40,352 nt of DNA from Akkermansiaceae bacterium (GTDB taxonomy: Bacteria > Verrucomicrobiota > Verrucomicrobiia > Verrucomicrobiales > Akkermansiaceae): positions 1 to 40,352 of the forward strand of contig CAIZNN010000050.1 of the NCBI GenBank assembly GCA_903934285.1. The letters are read 5' to 3'. The first letter of the stretch is position 1; each line of letters starts with the position of its first letter. Below are positions 27,546 to 36,417 of the stretch, in pieces. The notes under the pieces were generated by a model that was given only the letters and a program-made list of their open reading frames with translations, was not told the DNA's origin and did not search any database. A program made the position numbers and the translations under genes.

Positions 27546-28058
27546 TCAGGGCTCCTCATTGCGCGCGGTGGCTTGGCGGGCCCGGGCTTCGCGGAAAAAC
27601 TTCTGCAACAACGACAGGCATTCCCCGCCCAACACCCCGGCGCTCACCTCGCAGCGGTGGTTCAAGGGCGGGTTTGATTCTAACAAATTGATCCAACTGC
27701 CGGCGGCGCCGCCCTTGGGATCGGGGCAGCCGTAAACCACGCGCTGCGGGCGGCAATGCACGATGGCGCCCGCACACATCGGGCAGGGTTCCTTGGTGAC
27801 GTAGAGCGTGCAATTCTCCAACCGCCAATCCCCCACCACCTGCTGGGCCGCGGTCAACGCCAGCATCTCGGCATGGGCGGTGGCGTCCTTGAGCGTTTCC
27901 ACCTGGTTCCAGGCGCGGGCAATGACCCTGCTATCGCGCACCACCACCGCGCCCACCGGCACCTCGGCGGCGGCATACGCCTTGTGCGCCTCCCGCAGCG
28001 CCTGGCCCATGAAAAACGCATCACTCTGCAAATCGATAATCAGCGGTTGCTCGTCCAC
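27546..28058 (-). CDS. tadA: tRNA-specific adenosine deaminase TadA
   Basis: 170 residues from a GTG at 28058; the upstream start is preferred because DAFFMGQALREAHKAYAAAEVPVGAVVV aligns in pattern with the N-terminal helix and first strand of TadA, which an ATG at 28010 would truncate. TadA converts A34 to inosine in tRNA-Arg(ACG). Zinc and catalytic residues: H62-A-E64 (AHAEMLAL) and C92/C95 in PCPMCAGAIVHCR. The following VVYGCPDPKGGAAGS and PPLNHRCEVSAGVLGGECLSLLQKFF complete the family C-terminus. It lies 114 bases downstream of pbpC on the same strand; no terminator is evident between them. Confidence 0.95.
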   Translation of the reverse strand: MDEQPLIIDLQSDAFFMGQALREAHKAYAAAEVPVGAVVVRDSRVIARAWNQVETLKDATAHAEMLALTAAQQVVGDWRLENCTLYVTKEPCPMCAGAIVHCRPQRVVYGCPDPKGGAAGSWINLLESNPPLNHRCEVSAGVLGGECLSLLQKFFREARARQATARNEEP

Positions 28059-28172
28059 GCCGCAGAGTTAGCCGCTTCAGGTATGCGCGTCAAGTGAGCG
28101 CAGATTTCGTGGTTGTGCGTGGCGGCTGCCCGCCTCTGCAACATTGAGGGGCCAGAGAGCCAGGGGCCGGTG

Positions 28173-30503
28173 CTACAATTCCCTCACGTGGAGTGTTAGC
28201 GTATGGGTAGCGCCGGTGCGGGGGTCGGTGGCGGTTAGGGTATGGGTGCCCGGGACGAGGTGGATGATCGGCTCGGGGGCGGCCGGCTCGATGCACAAGG
28301 TGGGCGATTCCCAACGCGCGACGCCGGGCAGATTGGTCAGCGGACGGAGCCGGGAGGAACCGCCGGGGATTTCCGGGTCTAACAAAAACGTGGCGTCCTT
28401 GGCCGGGGTGATGATGCGCAGGGGTTCGAGCGTGGCGGGTGCCGGGTCCAGCGCCAGTTCGCCGCGGCGCAGGTTGTGGCGACTGGCAAACCAGCCCGCA
28501 TACAGCGGCTCGAGCAGTGCCCTGCCGGCACCATCGTACGCGGCGGCGGTGGCGGCGGGCGGCAACCGGTCGGGCGCGGCGAGGTCGCGGCGGGCCTGCG
28601 GGTTGCGGGGGAACTCGCTGTCGGCGAGGCGCAGGCCATTGCGGACGTCAACGGTGATGTCGAGCAAGCCGGCCGGCCGCGTGAAACCCGGCGCCTCCCG
28701 CTGCGCATACAAACTGAGCATGGCCCGCTGAAAAATGGGCGCCGCTCCGGTCACGCCGGAAATGCCTTGCATCGGCTGGTTTTCAAAGTTGCCGGCCCAC
28801 ACGCCGACGGTGAATTCCGGGGTGAAGCCGACACACCAGTTGTCGTGGAAATCCGAGGACGTGCCGGTCTTCACGGCGCAGGGAAATGGCAGGTCGAGCG
28901 GCCCGCCGGACCGAAACGCCGGCGCCCGCGCCTGGGCATCCGCCAGAATGTGCGTGATGAGATAGACAGCCAGCGGGTCCAACAATCTAACATCACCGGC
29001 GGGGGCCGGCCCGGCGCAAAACAACCGCGGCGGCCGATGCCGCCCCTGGCGCGCGAGGGTGGCGTAGGCATTGGTCAGGTCTAACAAGCAGACCGGGGCG
29101 TTGCCGAGGGTCAGCCCGAGACCGTAGGCTGACGGGTCAGCGTCCGGCATGACGACCCCGAGTTTTGTCAGAAGATCAAACAATGCCGCCGGGCCGCCGA
29201 GGGCATTGAGTTGGCGCAGCGCCGGCACATTCAGGGAGCAGGCCAGGGCGGTGCGGAGGGTGACTGGGCCGCGATAGGCGCGATCGTAGTTCTCCGGCAG
29301 ATCGAGTCCCTGCGGGGTGCGAAACGGGCTGGGAATGTCCGCCATGATCGATGCCGGGAGCAGCCGTTGGCGTTCCATGGCTAGCAGATAGGTGAAGGGC
29401 TTGAGCGTCGAGCCGGGTGAGCGCGGCAGCAGCGCCCCGTTGAGCTGGCCGCCGCGCGGATCGTCCCACGCCGCGGAGGAGACCAGTGCGAGGAGTTCGC
29501 CGGTGGGATTGTGAATGACGACCACCGCGGCATGCCGGAGATTGGCGCTCTTGAGCTTGGCGGTTTCCTCGCTGACGATGCTGGCGATGGCACGCTGCAA
29601 GCCCACATCGAGGGTGGTGGCAATTTGCGCTTGGGTCGCATGGGGCCGGACTTGCGCGGTGAGCCACGGCGCGGCCCGCGATTCCTTGAGCGGGCGCAGG
29701 CTGAGCGGCTCGGCCACCGCGCTGGCAATCCGCGCCGCCGGGTAGCTGCCGCCGGCGGCCAGGCGGGCAAGCACCGTGTTGCGGCGGGCGAGCGCGGCAG
29801 CCGGGTGCTTGAGCGGGTTGAAACGGGACGGGGCCTGCGGCAAACCGGCCAGCAGCGCGCATTCCGCCAGCGACAGCTCAGCCAGCGGCTTTTGAAAATA
29901 ATACCGGGTGGCCTCGGCCGGCCCGAGGCGCCGGCTGCCATAATCGAGGCGATTGAGATAGGCGGCGAGGATTTGCGCCTTGGACCAAGTCATTTCCAAC
30001 CGCCGGGCGGCCATGGCCTCGCGGATTTTCGTCGCCACGTTGCGTGGTTGCTGCGGCGAGGTGATCTTGATGAGTTGCTGGCTGATGGTAGAGGCCCCCG
30101 AAATAACGCGGCGCTGCGTCAGCCCATCGCGCGCGGCACGCAACATGGCGAGCACATCCAGCCCGTGGTGCGCAAAGAACCGCTTGTCCTCCGCCGCTAG
30201 CGTGCAGGCTATCAACTCGGCGGGCAGCTCGGCCAAGGCAACCGGCGCCGCACGGGTCGCATCCGGCAACGCCAGATGCTCAAGCGCCACCCCGTGCCGG
30301 TCCAGCAACACCGACGACACCGGCGGCTTTTCTAACAGCCCGGCGGGCAGCGGCACGGCCCACGGCAACGCGAACCACGCCAACAGCGCACAGGCGCTGA
30401 GGCGCAGACCCCAGCGGCTCAAGCGGTGGCGATGACGCGGTGGCGGCTTCACACAGTCGTATGATAGCAGGCAATTGGGACCGTGGAAAGACGCGTATGG
30501 CAT
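28173..30503 (-). CDS. pbpC: Penicillin-binding protein 1C (bifunctional glycosyltransferase/transpeptidase)
   Basis: 776 residues from ATG 30503; a GTG at 30452 (VKPPPRHRHRLSRWG), directly before the basic and hydrophobic signal-anchor, is a good alternative start. Membrane anchor about 31-55 (LRLSACALLAWFALPWAVPLP). GT51 glycosyltransferase: E105-D-K-R-F-F-AHHG, GASTISQQLIK, and NRLDYGSRRLGPAEATRYYF. Transpeptidase: S365-T-L-K368 in PRSPGSTLKPF, S423-L-N425, K545-T-G-T-S549. The C-terminal about 90 residues form a BiPBP_C domain typical of PBP1C. The enzyme polymerises and crosslinks peptidoglycan in the periplasm; PBP1C is usually partnered with an alpha-2-macroglobulin-like YfhM, not seen in this window. 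All catalytic motifs are intact. Confidence 0.96.
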   Translation of the reverse strand: MPYASFHGPNCLLSYDCVKPPPRHRHRLSRWGLRLSACALLAWFALPWAVPLPAGLLEKPPVSSVLLDRHGVALEHLALPDATRAAPVALAELPAELIACTLAAEDKRFFAHHGLDVLAMLRAARDGLTQRRVISGASTISQQLIKITSPQQPRNVATKIREAMAARRLEMTWSKAQILAAYLNRLDYGSRRLGPAEATRYYFQKPLAELSLAECALLAGLPQAPSRFNPLKHPAAALARRNTVLARLAAGGSYPAARIASAVAEPLSLRPLKESRAAPWLTAQVRPHATQAQIATTLDVGLQRAIASIVSEETAKLKSANLRHAAVVVIHNPTGELLALVSSAAWDDPRGGQLNGALLPRSPGSTLKPFTYLLAMERQRLLPASIMADIPSPFRTPQGLDLPENYDRAYRGPVTLRTALACSLNVPALRQLNALGGPAALFDLLTKLGVVMPDADPSAYGLGLTLGNAPVCLLDLTNAYATLARQGRHRPPRLFCAGPAPAGDVRLLDPLAVYLITHILADAQARAPAFRSGGPLDLPFPCAVKTGTSSDFHDNWCVGFTPEFTVGVWAGNFENQPMQGISGVTGAAPIFQRAMLSLYAQREAPGFTRPAGLLDITVDVRNGLRLADSEFPRNPQARRDLAAPDRLPPAATAAAYDGAGRALLEPLYAGWFASRHNLRRGELALDPAPATLEPLRIITPAKDATFLLDPEIPGGSSRLRPLTNLPGVARWESPTLCIEPAAPEPIIHLVPGTHTLTATDPRTGATHTLTLHVREL

Positions 30504-30705
30504 GCCCTTGGCGAAAATCAGGGCGAATTGCGAATTGCTTCCACCGCAAAAAAGAGCTGGACAAATCCTTAAGATTGGTGATGCATTCCTCTCAAGGAAT
30601 CGTCCACGCCCACTTCAGGAGTGGCGGCAACTATTCCACAACGCGGTTCCATGGTCCGGCACCCCGGCCTGGCCAAGGACGTGAGCCCCAACCGATCCAT
30701 CCCCT

Positions 30706-31431
30706 ATGCACACCTGCCGCAACACCCTCGGCGCTCTGGCCGCTGTCTCCGCCCTTGTGGCTGGCAACGCCATGGCGGAAATTGAGTATGAACTCCACAC
30801 CGGCTACTCCAACGAGTATCTGTTCCGCGGCCTCAACCTCGGCCAGGACCTCATCGAAGTCGGCGCCGATGTGAAAGCCGATGTCTCTGGAGTCGGACTG
30901 AGCGCCGGTGTCTGGTACGGCTCGTTTGACAATGCCGACCTCGGCGATGTGCGCGACCTGACGGTGGACGAATTGGACTTGTATGGCCAGGTGTCCAAGA
31001 ACTTCGGCTTGCTCACCGGGGCCATCGGCTACATCTACCGCTACTACGATGCCCACGACGACGCCAGCCTCGGCACCCAGGAGGTGTATTTCAGCGTGTC
31101 GCGCCAGATCTGCGGCATCGACACCTCGTTGACCTACTTCTGGGGCGTCGAAGACGACAATGACGGCTACGCCGAATTCGCCCTCGGCCGCAGCTTCGAG
31201 TTGAGCCCCTGCCTGGCCTTCAACTGCGGAGCCAAACTCGGTTACCTCGCCGAGCAAGGGCAGTTGAGCGCCCTCACCAGCAAGCTATCACTGGATTGGG
31301 GCTTCACCACCACCGCGACCCTCTCGCCATTCGTGGCGTGGTCACTCGCGCTGAGCGACGACAACGACACCGCTTACTCGGATTCCAAGAATCAAGTTGT
31401 CGGCGGCGTGATGCTCTCCGTGGCGTTCTAA
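30706..31431 (+). CDS. TorF/Gcw_chp-like putative outer-membrane beta-barrel protein
   Basis: 241 residues with a signal peptide (MHTCRNTLGALAAVSALVAGNAMA) and then alternating amphipathic strands ending in the outer-membrane C-terminal Phe (VVGGVMLSVAF). The opening ELHTGYSNEYLFRGLNLGQDLIEVGADV matches the SNYxxRGxS-type start of the Gcw_chp/TorF family in pattern, followed by YDAHDDASLGTQEVYFSVSR and a repeated strand-turn pattern (SLDWGFTTTATLSPFVAWSLALSDDND). Such proteins are putative porins of unknown substrate. It is divergent from pbpC (about 200 bases between the starts), with a small hairpin (ATTCCT-CTCA-AGGAAT, 30585-30600) in that gap. Leader before ATG: CCGATCCATCCCCT. Confidence 0.8.
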   Translation: MHTCRNTLGALAAVSALVAGNAMAEIEYELHTGYSNEYLFRGLNLGQDLIEVGADVKADVSGVGLSAGVWYGSFDNADLGDVRDLTVDELDLYGQVSKNFGLLTGAIGYIYRYYDAHDDASLGTQEVYFSVSRQICGIDTSLTYFWGVEDDNDGYAEFALGRSFELSPCLAFNCGAKLGYLAEQGQLSALTSKLSLDWGFTTTATLSPFVAWSLALSDDNDTAYSDSKNQVVGGVMLSVAF

Positions 31432-31589
31432 GCCCAACGGCACCTGTCAATAGAGCGCCACTTCAAGCGGCGCGTGCCGAGCCAACCCGTGGGCCGCCGT
31501 GTCCCGCTGGTCAAAACCCCTGCCTGTAACGTCCCCGCCGCCGCAGTCCCTTGACGCACCCGCCGGCGGCGACTACCCTCAACCCCACC

Positions 31590-31985
31590 ATGCAAACCCA
31601 AACGCTCTACGACCGGGTCGGCGGCCAAGCCGGAGTCACCCGCCTCATCGGCAGCTTCTACCAACGCCTGCTGGCCGATGCCCAACTCAGCCCGTTTTTT
31701 GCCACCATTCCAATGGAAAAACTGCAGCGCATGCAGGTCGAGTTTTTCACCGCGGCGCTCGGCGGGCCGCTGCAATACTCGGGCCGCCCGCTGGCCCACG
31801 TCCACCACGGCCGCGGCATCACCAAAACCCACCTGCGCCGCTTCACCGAACACCTCCTCGCCACCCTCGAGTCCATACCCCTGAGCCAGCAGGATATTCA
31901 GAGCATCTACAACCGCATCGCCGTCGAAGCCGACGAAATCGCCGAGGACGCCGAGGGCCTCGGCAGCGGTTGCGAAGCCGGCTGA
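31590..31985 (+). CDS. Truncated hemoglobin (group I-like)
   Basis: 131 residues from ATG 31590 (MQTQTLYDRVGGQAGVTRLI); a TTG at 31551 would add 13 residues unlike the family. The opening LYDRVGG and GSFYQRLLADAQLSPFF are the canonical N-terminus of truncated globins (2-on-2 fold). MEKLQRMQVEFFTAALGGP with YSGRPLAHVHHGRGI supplies the heme pocket, with the proximal His probably the H of PLAHVHHG. Group I members bind oxygen or nitric oxide and often act as NO dioxygenases; role here unproven. The C-terminus EDAEGLGSGCEAG is short and unusual. The stop lies four bases from the stop of the convergent rodA gene. Leader before ATG: CTCAACCCCACC. Confidence 0.93.
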   Translation: MQTQTLYDRVGGQAGVTRLIGSFYQRLLADAQLSPFFATIPMEKLQRMQVEFFTAALGGPLQYSGRPLAHVHHGRGITKTHLRRFTEHLLATLESIPLSQQDIQSIYNRIAVEADEIAEDAEGLGSGCEAG

Positions 31986-31989
31986 ACCT

Positions 31990-33183
31990 TCACTCCGGTT
32001 TCAACTGCATGACCGGCCGTTGGTTGCGGTGAATCCACACGCTCTGCACCAGGCCTAACAAAAACATGCAGATCACCACAAAGGTGCCCGAATAGCTGAC
32101 CAAGGGCAACGGGATGCCGGTAATGGGCAATAGCAACACACACATTCCGATGCTCTCGAAAACGTGGGCGAAAATCAGCGCGATGACCAGGCAGACCAAC
32201 AACCGCCCGCACAGGTCACGGCTGTAAAACGCGACAAACAGGCATTGCAGCAATAACAAGGCATAGGCGCTGAGCAGCAACAGGCTGCCACGAAACCCGA
32301 GCTCCTCGCCGATGACGACGAAGATATAGTCGTTGTGAGCCGTGGTGCGCGACGGATAGCCCTTGGCAAACAGCGAGTTGCGCTCCGCGGGGGCCGCCCA
32401 ACCCACCCCTTTCCAGCCAGCCTTGCCCACCGCCACGGAGGCGTAATGCGCGGAGTACCCCTCATCGGAGATGTCCACCTCCTGCTGCTGCAACATCCGC
32501 AACCACAAGTCAATCCGCGCCGGCCCGCGCTCCGACACCATCGGCAACACCACAAAATACAGGATCGGCACCACCCCGACCCCGAGCCAGGTCATCAACG
32601 ACAGATAGCGGAACGGCACGCCACCGATCAGCAACGCGACGATGGACACCGGAATCCACACCAGCGCGGATCCCATGTCGCCCATTTTCATCATCACCAA
32701 AAACGGCACCCCGCCTAACACACCAATCATCACAATGCGGGCCAGCGGCGCGCCGAGCCAGCGGTGCAACTTGGGCAAATCCTGCAGCAACCAGGCGATA
32801 AGCAAAATCCCCGAGGTCACCCCGAGCTGCGCCGGCTGAAACTTCAGCCCCCCCAAGGACAGCCGATGCACCGCATCGTCCTGCTGCATCGCCATGAACA
32901 TCATCACCATGCTCACCCCGTAAAATGGAATCCCCAACCAGCGAATCCACCGGTAATCAACCAACGCCACCGCGAAAAACACCACGCTGCCAAGCAATAT
33001 CCAGGTCTTCTGCTGCGCCGCGAAATACGCTCCCGGCCCGCCATATTGGTTGCGCAACTCCGCGCTGATCGGCAGATGCCGCGCCGCACTCTCAATCATG
33101 AACACACCAAAAATCAGCAGCCCATACATTACCAGTATCAGCACCCAGTTCATCCCGAGAATTTTGCGCAAAAACGGCGTCAT
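31990..33183 (-). CDS. rodA: Rod-shape-determining peptidoglycan polymerase RodA (SEDS family)
   Basis: 397 residues from ATG 33183 ([20 protein letters not shown]); an ATG at 33204 would add seven residues, and the open frame continues to 33402. SEDS glycosyltransferases polymerise lipid II during elongation together with a class B PBP. Multiple hydrophobic helices surround family motifs: [27 protein letters not shown] (SEDS RFQPSE-like), [17 protein letters not shown] (the PDxGxA region with Asp at GDMG), [16 protein letters not shown] loop ([31 protein letters not shown], matching the HTDFIF motif) and the C-terminal [15 protein letters not shown]. The catalytic-region Asp is present. The gene is divergent from ruvB, with 149 bases between the starts. 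Confidence 0.93.
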   Translation of the reverse strand: MTPFLRKILGMNWVLILVMYGLLIFGVFMIESAARHLPISAELRNQYGGPGAYFAAQQKTWILLGSVVFFAVALVDYRWIRWLGIPFYGVSMVMMFMAMQQDDAVHRLSLGGLKFQPAQLGVTSGILLIAWLLQDLPKLHRWLGAPLARIVMIGVLGGVPFLVMMKMGDMGSALVWIPVSIVALLIGGVPFRYLSLMTWLGVGVVPILYFVVLPMVSERGPARIDLWLRMLQQQEVDISDEGYSAHYASVAVGKAGWKGVGWAAPAERNSLFAKGYPSRTTAHNDYIFVVIGEELGFRGSLLLLSAYALLLLQCLFVAFYSRDLCGRLLVCLVIALIFAHVFESIGMCVLLLPITGIPLPLVSYSGTFVVICMFLLGLVQSVWIHRNQRPVMQLKPE

Positions 33184-33332
33184 GTAGCGTTGAGCCGCCA
33201 CCATACCCCGCCACCCACCCATGGCAAGGCGCAGCTGACATAAGTGCGAAATTCCAAGCGCCGCTCGGCCGATTCCCCTCTTGCGGCTTGTTTCTTCCCC
33301 GATCCTGTCTTCTACTGGCTTCGCCCGCTGCC

Positions 33333-34361
33333 ATGCCCGAAACTTTCTACCAACAGACCACCAGCGCGCCGGTGACCCCCTTCGATGTCTCGCTGCGGCC
33401 ACCGGCGTTTTCCGAGTTCATCGGCCAGGACAAGGTCAAGGAACGCCTCCTGCTCATGCTCGCCGCCGCCAAACAACGCGGCGACGTGCTCGACCATGTC
33501 CTGCTCTCCGGCCCTCCCGGCCTCGGCAAAACCACCCTCGCCAACCTCATCGCCCGCGCCGCCGGCAGCCAACTCCACACCACCTCCGGCCCGCAAATCG
33601 AAAAAGCCGGCGATCTGGCCGGCATCCTCACCAACATCCAACGCGGCGATATCCTCTTCATCGATGAGATCCACCGCCTCCATCCCGCCATCGAGGAATA
33701 CCTCTACCCCGCCATGGAGGATTTCCGCCTCGATATCATCATCGACTCCGGCCCCGCCGCCCGCTCCATCCAGATCAACCTGCCCCGCTTCACCTTGGTC
33801 GGCGCCACCACCCGCTCCGGCATGCTCACCGCCCCGTTGCGCTCCCGCTTCGGCCTGATCAACCGCCTCGACTATTACTCGCAGGACGAGCTCGCCCTCA
33901 TCATCGAACGCTCCGCCGGCCTCCTCGACGTCCCCATCCAACCCGGCGGCGCCCTCGAAGTCGCCTCCCGCTCGCGCGGCACCCCTCGCGTCGCCAACGC
34001 CCTGCTGCGCTGGGTCCGCGACTTCGCCCAAGTCCGCGGCGCCGGCTTCATCGATGAGGCAACCGCCGACGCCGCCTTGGCCATGATCGAAATCGACGCC
34101 CAGGGCCTCGATGAAATGGACAAGCGGTTGTTAGAAGCGCTGATTTACAAATTCGGCGGCGGGCCGGTGGGCCTCAACTCGCTGGCCGTGGCGGTGGGGG
34201 AGGATGCCGCCACCATTGAGGAAGTGCACGAGCCGTTCCTGATCATGCAGGGCTATCTGCAGCGCACCCCGCGCGGCCGCATGGCCATGCCCTCGGCCTA
34301 CCTCAAAATCGGCGCCCCGCCGCCGCCCCGGCCCGACGAGCCGCAGGCCAGCTTGTTCTGA
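33333..34361 (+). CDS. ruvB: Holliday junction branch migration ATPase RuvB
   Basis: 342 residues from ATG 33333 ([13 protein letters not shown]), the normal length. RuvB forms hexameric rings that drive branch migration with RuvA. Walker A is G60-PPGLGKT67, Walker B is [10 protein letters not shown] with D111-E112, and sensor 1 lies in [21 protein letters not shown]. The winged-helix C-terminus is complete ([24 protein letters not shown] block: [17 protein letters not shown], then AYLKIGAP). The start follows CTTCGCCCGCTGCC. RuvA and RuvC genes are not in the window; the next gene, a Fur-family regulator, begins 22 bases downstream, so the pair is probably co-transcribed. Confidence 0.98.
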   Translation: MPETFYQQTTSAPVTPFDVSLRPPAFSEFIGQDKVKERLLLMLAAAKQRGDVLDHVLLSGPPGLGKTTLANLIARAAGSQLHTTSGPQIEKAGDLAGILTNIQRGDILFIDEIHRLHPAIEEYLYPAMEDFRLDIIIDSGPAARSIQINLPRFTLVGATTRSGMLTAPLRSRFGLINRLDYYSQDELALIIERSAGLLDVPIQPGGALEVASRSRGTPRVANALLRWVRDFAQVRGAGFIDEATADAALAMIEIDAQGLDEMDKRLLEALIYKFGGGPVGLNSLAVAVGEDAATIEEVHEPFLIMQGYLQRTPRGRMAMPSAYLKIGAPPPPRPDEPQASLF

Positions 34362-34383
34362 CAATCTAACACCCAGCCCCGCC

Positions 34384-34809
34384 ATGCACCCCCTCATTCA
34401 GGAAACCATCGAGCGCTGCCGCAGCGCCGGCCTGCGCCGCACCAAGGCGCTTGAAGAACTTCTCACCACCCTGCTTGAGAGTGCCCGCCCGATGACCCTC
34501 GCCGAGTTGGCCGCCTCGCCGCGCCTCGCCGATCAATGCGACAAGGCCACCGTTTTCCGGCTGTTGCAGCGCCTCATCGAGCACGGCTTGGTGCGCCGCC
34601 TCGGGCTCCACGAACGGGCCGCCTATTTCACCCTGCTGCTGCCCGACCGCCACAGCGACTACCTCATTTGCACCGGTTGCGGCTCCATCGAGGCGATCAG
34701 CGCGCCCTGCCCGGTGCATGAATTGGAGGAGCAAATCCGCCTCAAAACCGGCTACCGCAACCTCTATCACGAGTTGGAGTTCTTCGGCCTCTGCCCGCGG
34801 TGCGCCTGA
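34384..34809 (+). CDS. Fur-family metal-responsive transcriptional regulator
   Basis: 141 residues. A winged-helix domain (about 8-85: LRRTKALEELLTTLLESARPMTLAELA, then DKATVFRLLQRLIEHGLVRRLG) precedes a dimerisation domain with the conserved H90-SDYLICTGCG, and a structural zinc site made of C96-X2-C99 and C137-X2-C140 (CPRC). The family senses iron, zinc, peroxide or nickel; which one is not decidable, since the usual HHDH metal site reads RHSDY here. The fur-like gene follows ruvB by 22 bases, and the intervening leader ends AATCTAACACCCAGCCCCGCC before ATG, which contains the recurrent CTAACA word. It is convergent with the corrinoid gene across a 212-base region holding four hairpins. 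Confidence 0.93.
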   Translation: MHPLIQETIERCRSAGLRRTKALEELLTTLLESARPMTLAELAASPRLADQCDKATVFRLLQRLIEHGLVRRLGLHERAAYFTLLLPDRHSDYLICTGCGSIEAISAPCPVHELEEQIRLKTGYRNLYHELEFFGLCPRCA

Positions 34810-34811
34810 CC

Positions 34812-34900
34812 GGCCGTGGCACTGCATGCGGCCGTCGCCCACGGCCATGCTCACCCACCCGCACCACCATGTCGGCCGAGGGTGCTCCCTGTCCGACATG
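34812..34900. repeat. Two inverted repeats in the fur/corrinoid convergent gap
   Basis: GGCCGTGG (34812-34819) pairs with CCACGGCC (34839-34846), and CATGTCGG (34868-34875) with CCGACATG (34893-34900); the second encloses an inner GGG/CCC stem. They start three bases after the stop codon of the Fur-family gene. Together with the two terminator-like hairpins after them they make four stem-loops in about 170 bases. Confidence 0.65.
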
Positions 34901-34931
34901 ACGGCCGCGTGATCCGGCGCCATCGCGCACG

Positions 34932-34952
34932 ACCCGTTGGCACCCAACGGGT
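34932..34952 (+). terminator. 9-bp stem-loop, probable terminator of the Fur-family gene
   Basis: ACCCGTTGG-CAC-CCAACGGGT is a perfect nine-base-pair stem with a three-base loop, followed on the plus strand by ATTCTCAG. It lacks a long T-run. It lies about 120 bases past the fur-like stop and about 70 before the corrinoid stop, so it may serve both strands. Confidence 0.55.
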
Positions 34953-34960
34953 ATTCTCAG

Positions 34961-34981
34961 CCCGGCCTCAACGAGGCCGGG
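34961..34981 (-). terminator. 9-bp stem-loop, probable terminator of the corrinoid protein gene
   Basis: CCCGGCCTC-AAC-GAGGCCGGG is a perfect nine-base-pair stem with a three-base loop, placed about 40 bases after the minus-strand corrinoid stop. Flanking sequence on the plus strand is GAAATAATCC. Symmetric design suggests bidirectional use; no T-run is seen on the minus strand. Confidence 0.5.
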
Positions 34982-35021
34982 GAAATAATCCTTCGCTTCC
35001 CTGAGTCGCCGGGCTGCGCGC

Positions 35022-35657
35022 TCAGCAGGCCGCGGCGAGACGCAGCGCAAGATCAACCGCACTGGCCGCATCCTGGCTGTAGCCATCGGCACCGATCTCA
35101 TCGGAATATTCCTGGGTCACCGGAGCGCCACCAACCATGATTTTGATACCGCTGAGACCGGCCTGGCGGACGGCTTCCACGGTGAGTTTCATCGCTGGCA
35201 TCGTGGTGGTGAGCAGGGCCGACAGGCAGATCAATTGCACCTCGTTTTCCTGAGCGGCGGCCACGAATTTCTCCGGCGGCACGTTGGTGCCCAAATCGAT
35301 GATGCCAAAGTTGGCACCCTTGAGCATCATGGCCACCAGGTTCTTGCCGATGTCGTGAAGGTCGCCTTGCACGGTGCCGATCACCGCGGTGTATTTCGGC
35401 TTGATGCCGGCGGCGGCGAGCAGCGGTTCGAGAATGCCCATGCACTCTTTCATCGCCCGCGCCGCTATCAACATTTCCGGCACGAACACTTCGTTGTTCT
35501 TGAATTTCTCACCAATGCTGGCCATGCCGGGAACCAGTCCCTGCTCGACGATTTCCAGCGGCTTGAGGCCCTGTTCGAGGAGCCCTTGGGTGAAGAGTTT
35601 GGCGTCATTGCGTTTGCCGCCTTCGACGGCCAGCGCGAGTTCTGATAGAGTGCTCAT
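35022..35657 (-). CDS. Corrinoid (B12-binding) protein of the methyltransferase MtaC/MtbC type
   Basis: 211 residues. An N-terminal helical cap (about 1-88: LLEQGLKPLEIVEQGLVPGMASIGEKFKNNEVFVPEMLIAARAMKE) precedes a Rossmann-like B12 domain with D99-L-H101-DI-G104 (GDLHDIGKNLV), H101 being the lower axial cobalt ligand, then SALLTTTMPAMK and KIMVGGAPVTQEYSDEIGADGYS. Such proteins carry a methyl group between a substrate methyltransferase and an acceptor. Neither methyltransferase nor a reductive activase is nearby, so its substrate is unknown. It is the second gene of a minus-strand pair, 31 bases after the DUF6580 membrane protein. The leader before ATG is CCCACCCCCCCCTACTGATCC. Confidence 0.93.
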   Translation of the reverse strand: MSTLSELALAVEGGKRNDAKLFTQGLLEQGLKPLEIVEQGLVPGMASIGEKFKNNEVFVPEMLIAARAMKECMGILEPLLAAAGIKPKYTAVIGTVQGDLHDIGKNLVAMMLKGANFGIIDLGTNVPPEKFVAAAQENEVQLICLSALLTTTMPAMKLTVEAVRQAGLSGIKIMVGGAPVTQEYSDEIGADGYSQDAASAVDLALRLAAAC

Positions 35658-35688
35658 GGATCAGTAGGGGGGGGTGGGATTGATTCGC

Positions 35689-36240
35689 TCAGTTCCTGAA
35701 AGTGACGGCGCTACGCCCGGCGTGCGAACCGGCGGCGGCCAGAGCCATCACGCCTGCAAACAGCACCATGAAGCCCCAGTCACCCAGCATCGTGCCGCGC
35801 AGGAAGGGCAAGCCCGCAACATAACACTCGACCAATCCGGCGAAGGATTTCGCATACGGCTGGCCGGACAGCCCGAGCCCGGTGAGCCAGACTCCGAAGT
35901 TGCTCACCGCGTAGAAAAACAACGGCACCGCCACGGCACCACCGAACTGGAGCTTCCAGCCTTGGTTGCGGATGGCCAGGCCGGCCATGCCGATGATCAG
36001 GAACGCGCCGTAATCCAACAGCCGTGGGGCGTGCAGCGCGGAGTAGCCCATTTGGGAATTGAGCACCAAATCACTCAGCACCAGCGCCAGCAGCGGTACT
36101 GCCAGCGCCCAGCGCCGGTTGAGAAACAATCCGCCCATTAAGGCAAACGCGCCAATCGGCGCTACATTCTCCGGGTGAGGCATGAAACGGAAGGCGATCA
36201 TCGCCACGACTAGTGAGATCAGTGTGATAGGTGCTGACAT
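35689..36240 (-). CDS. DUF6580 family putative transport protein
   Basis: 183 residues with about five or six membrane helices. The N-terminus RFMPHPENVAPIGAFALMGG is the family signature, followed by WALAVPLLALVLSDLVLN, FLIIGMAGLAIRN and a conserved YAVSNFGVWL segment. DUF6580 proteins resemble substrate-binding (S) components of ECF transporters in size and topology; coupling to a corrinoid protein 31 bases downstream invites the idea of cobalamin or corrinoid uptake, but this is inference. The leader is CCTAACCAAGCACCCCC before ATG. I looked for a cobalamin riboswitch in the 180 bases upstream and could not establish one. Confidence 0.85.
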   Translation of the reverse strand: MSAPITLISLVVAMIAFRFMPHPENVAPIGAFALMGGLFLNRRWALAVPLLALVLSDLVLNSQMGYSALHAPRLLDYGAFLIIGMAGLAIRNQGWKLQFGGAVAVPLFFYAVSNFGVWLTGLGLSGQPYAKSFAGLVECYVAGLPFLRGTMLGDWGFMVLFAGVMALAAAGSHAGRSAVTFRN

Positions 36241-36338
36241 GGGGGTGCTTGGTTAGGCGTGGAGACTGGCAGACAATCCCCCACCCGTATTGTGAGTTTA
36301 ACGGATTTTTTGGTGAATTTGACGTTTGCTTCAAGGTG

Positions 36339-36362
36339 CCACCGGCAATGCCGGCGGTGGCC
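36339..36362. repeat. Inverted repeat upstream of the DUF6580-corrinoid operon
   Basis: GCCACC (36339-36344) and GGTGGC (36357-36362) close a stem continued by GGCA/TGCC after a three-base bulge on one arm. It lies about 100 bases before the DUF6580 start, in or near the operon's 5' leader, and about 55 bases beyond the end of the small Lys-rich frame. Role unknown. Confidence 0.5.
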
Positions 36363-36417
36363 AGGCACCTGCCCGTGGCCGCCCCGCCGCCCGCCCGCCG
36401 CCCCCTTCCGGCACAAC

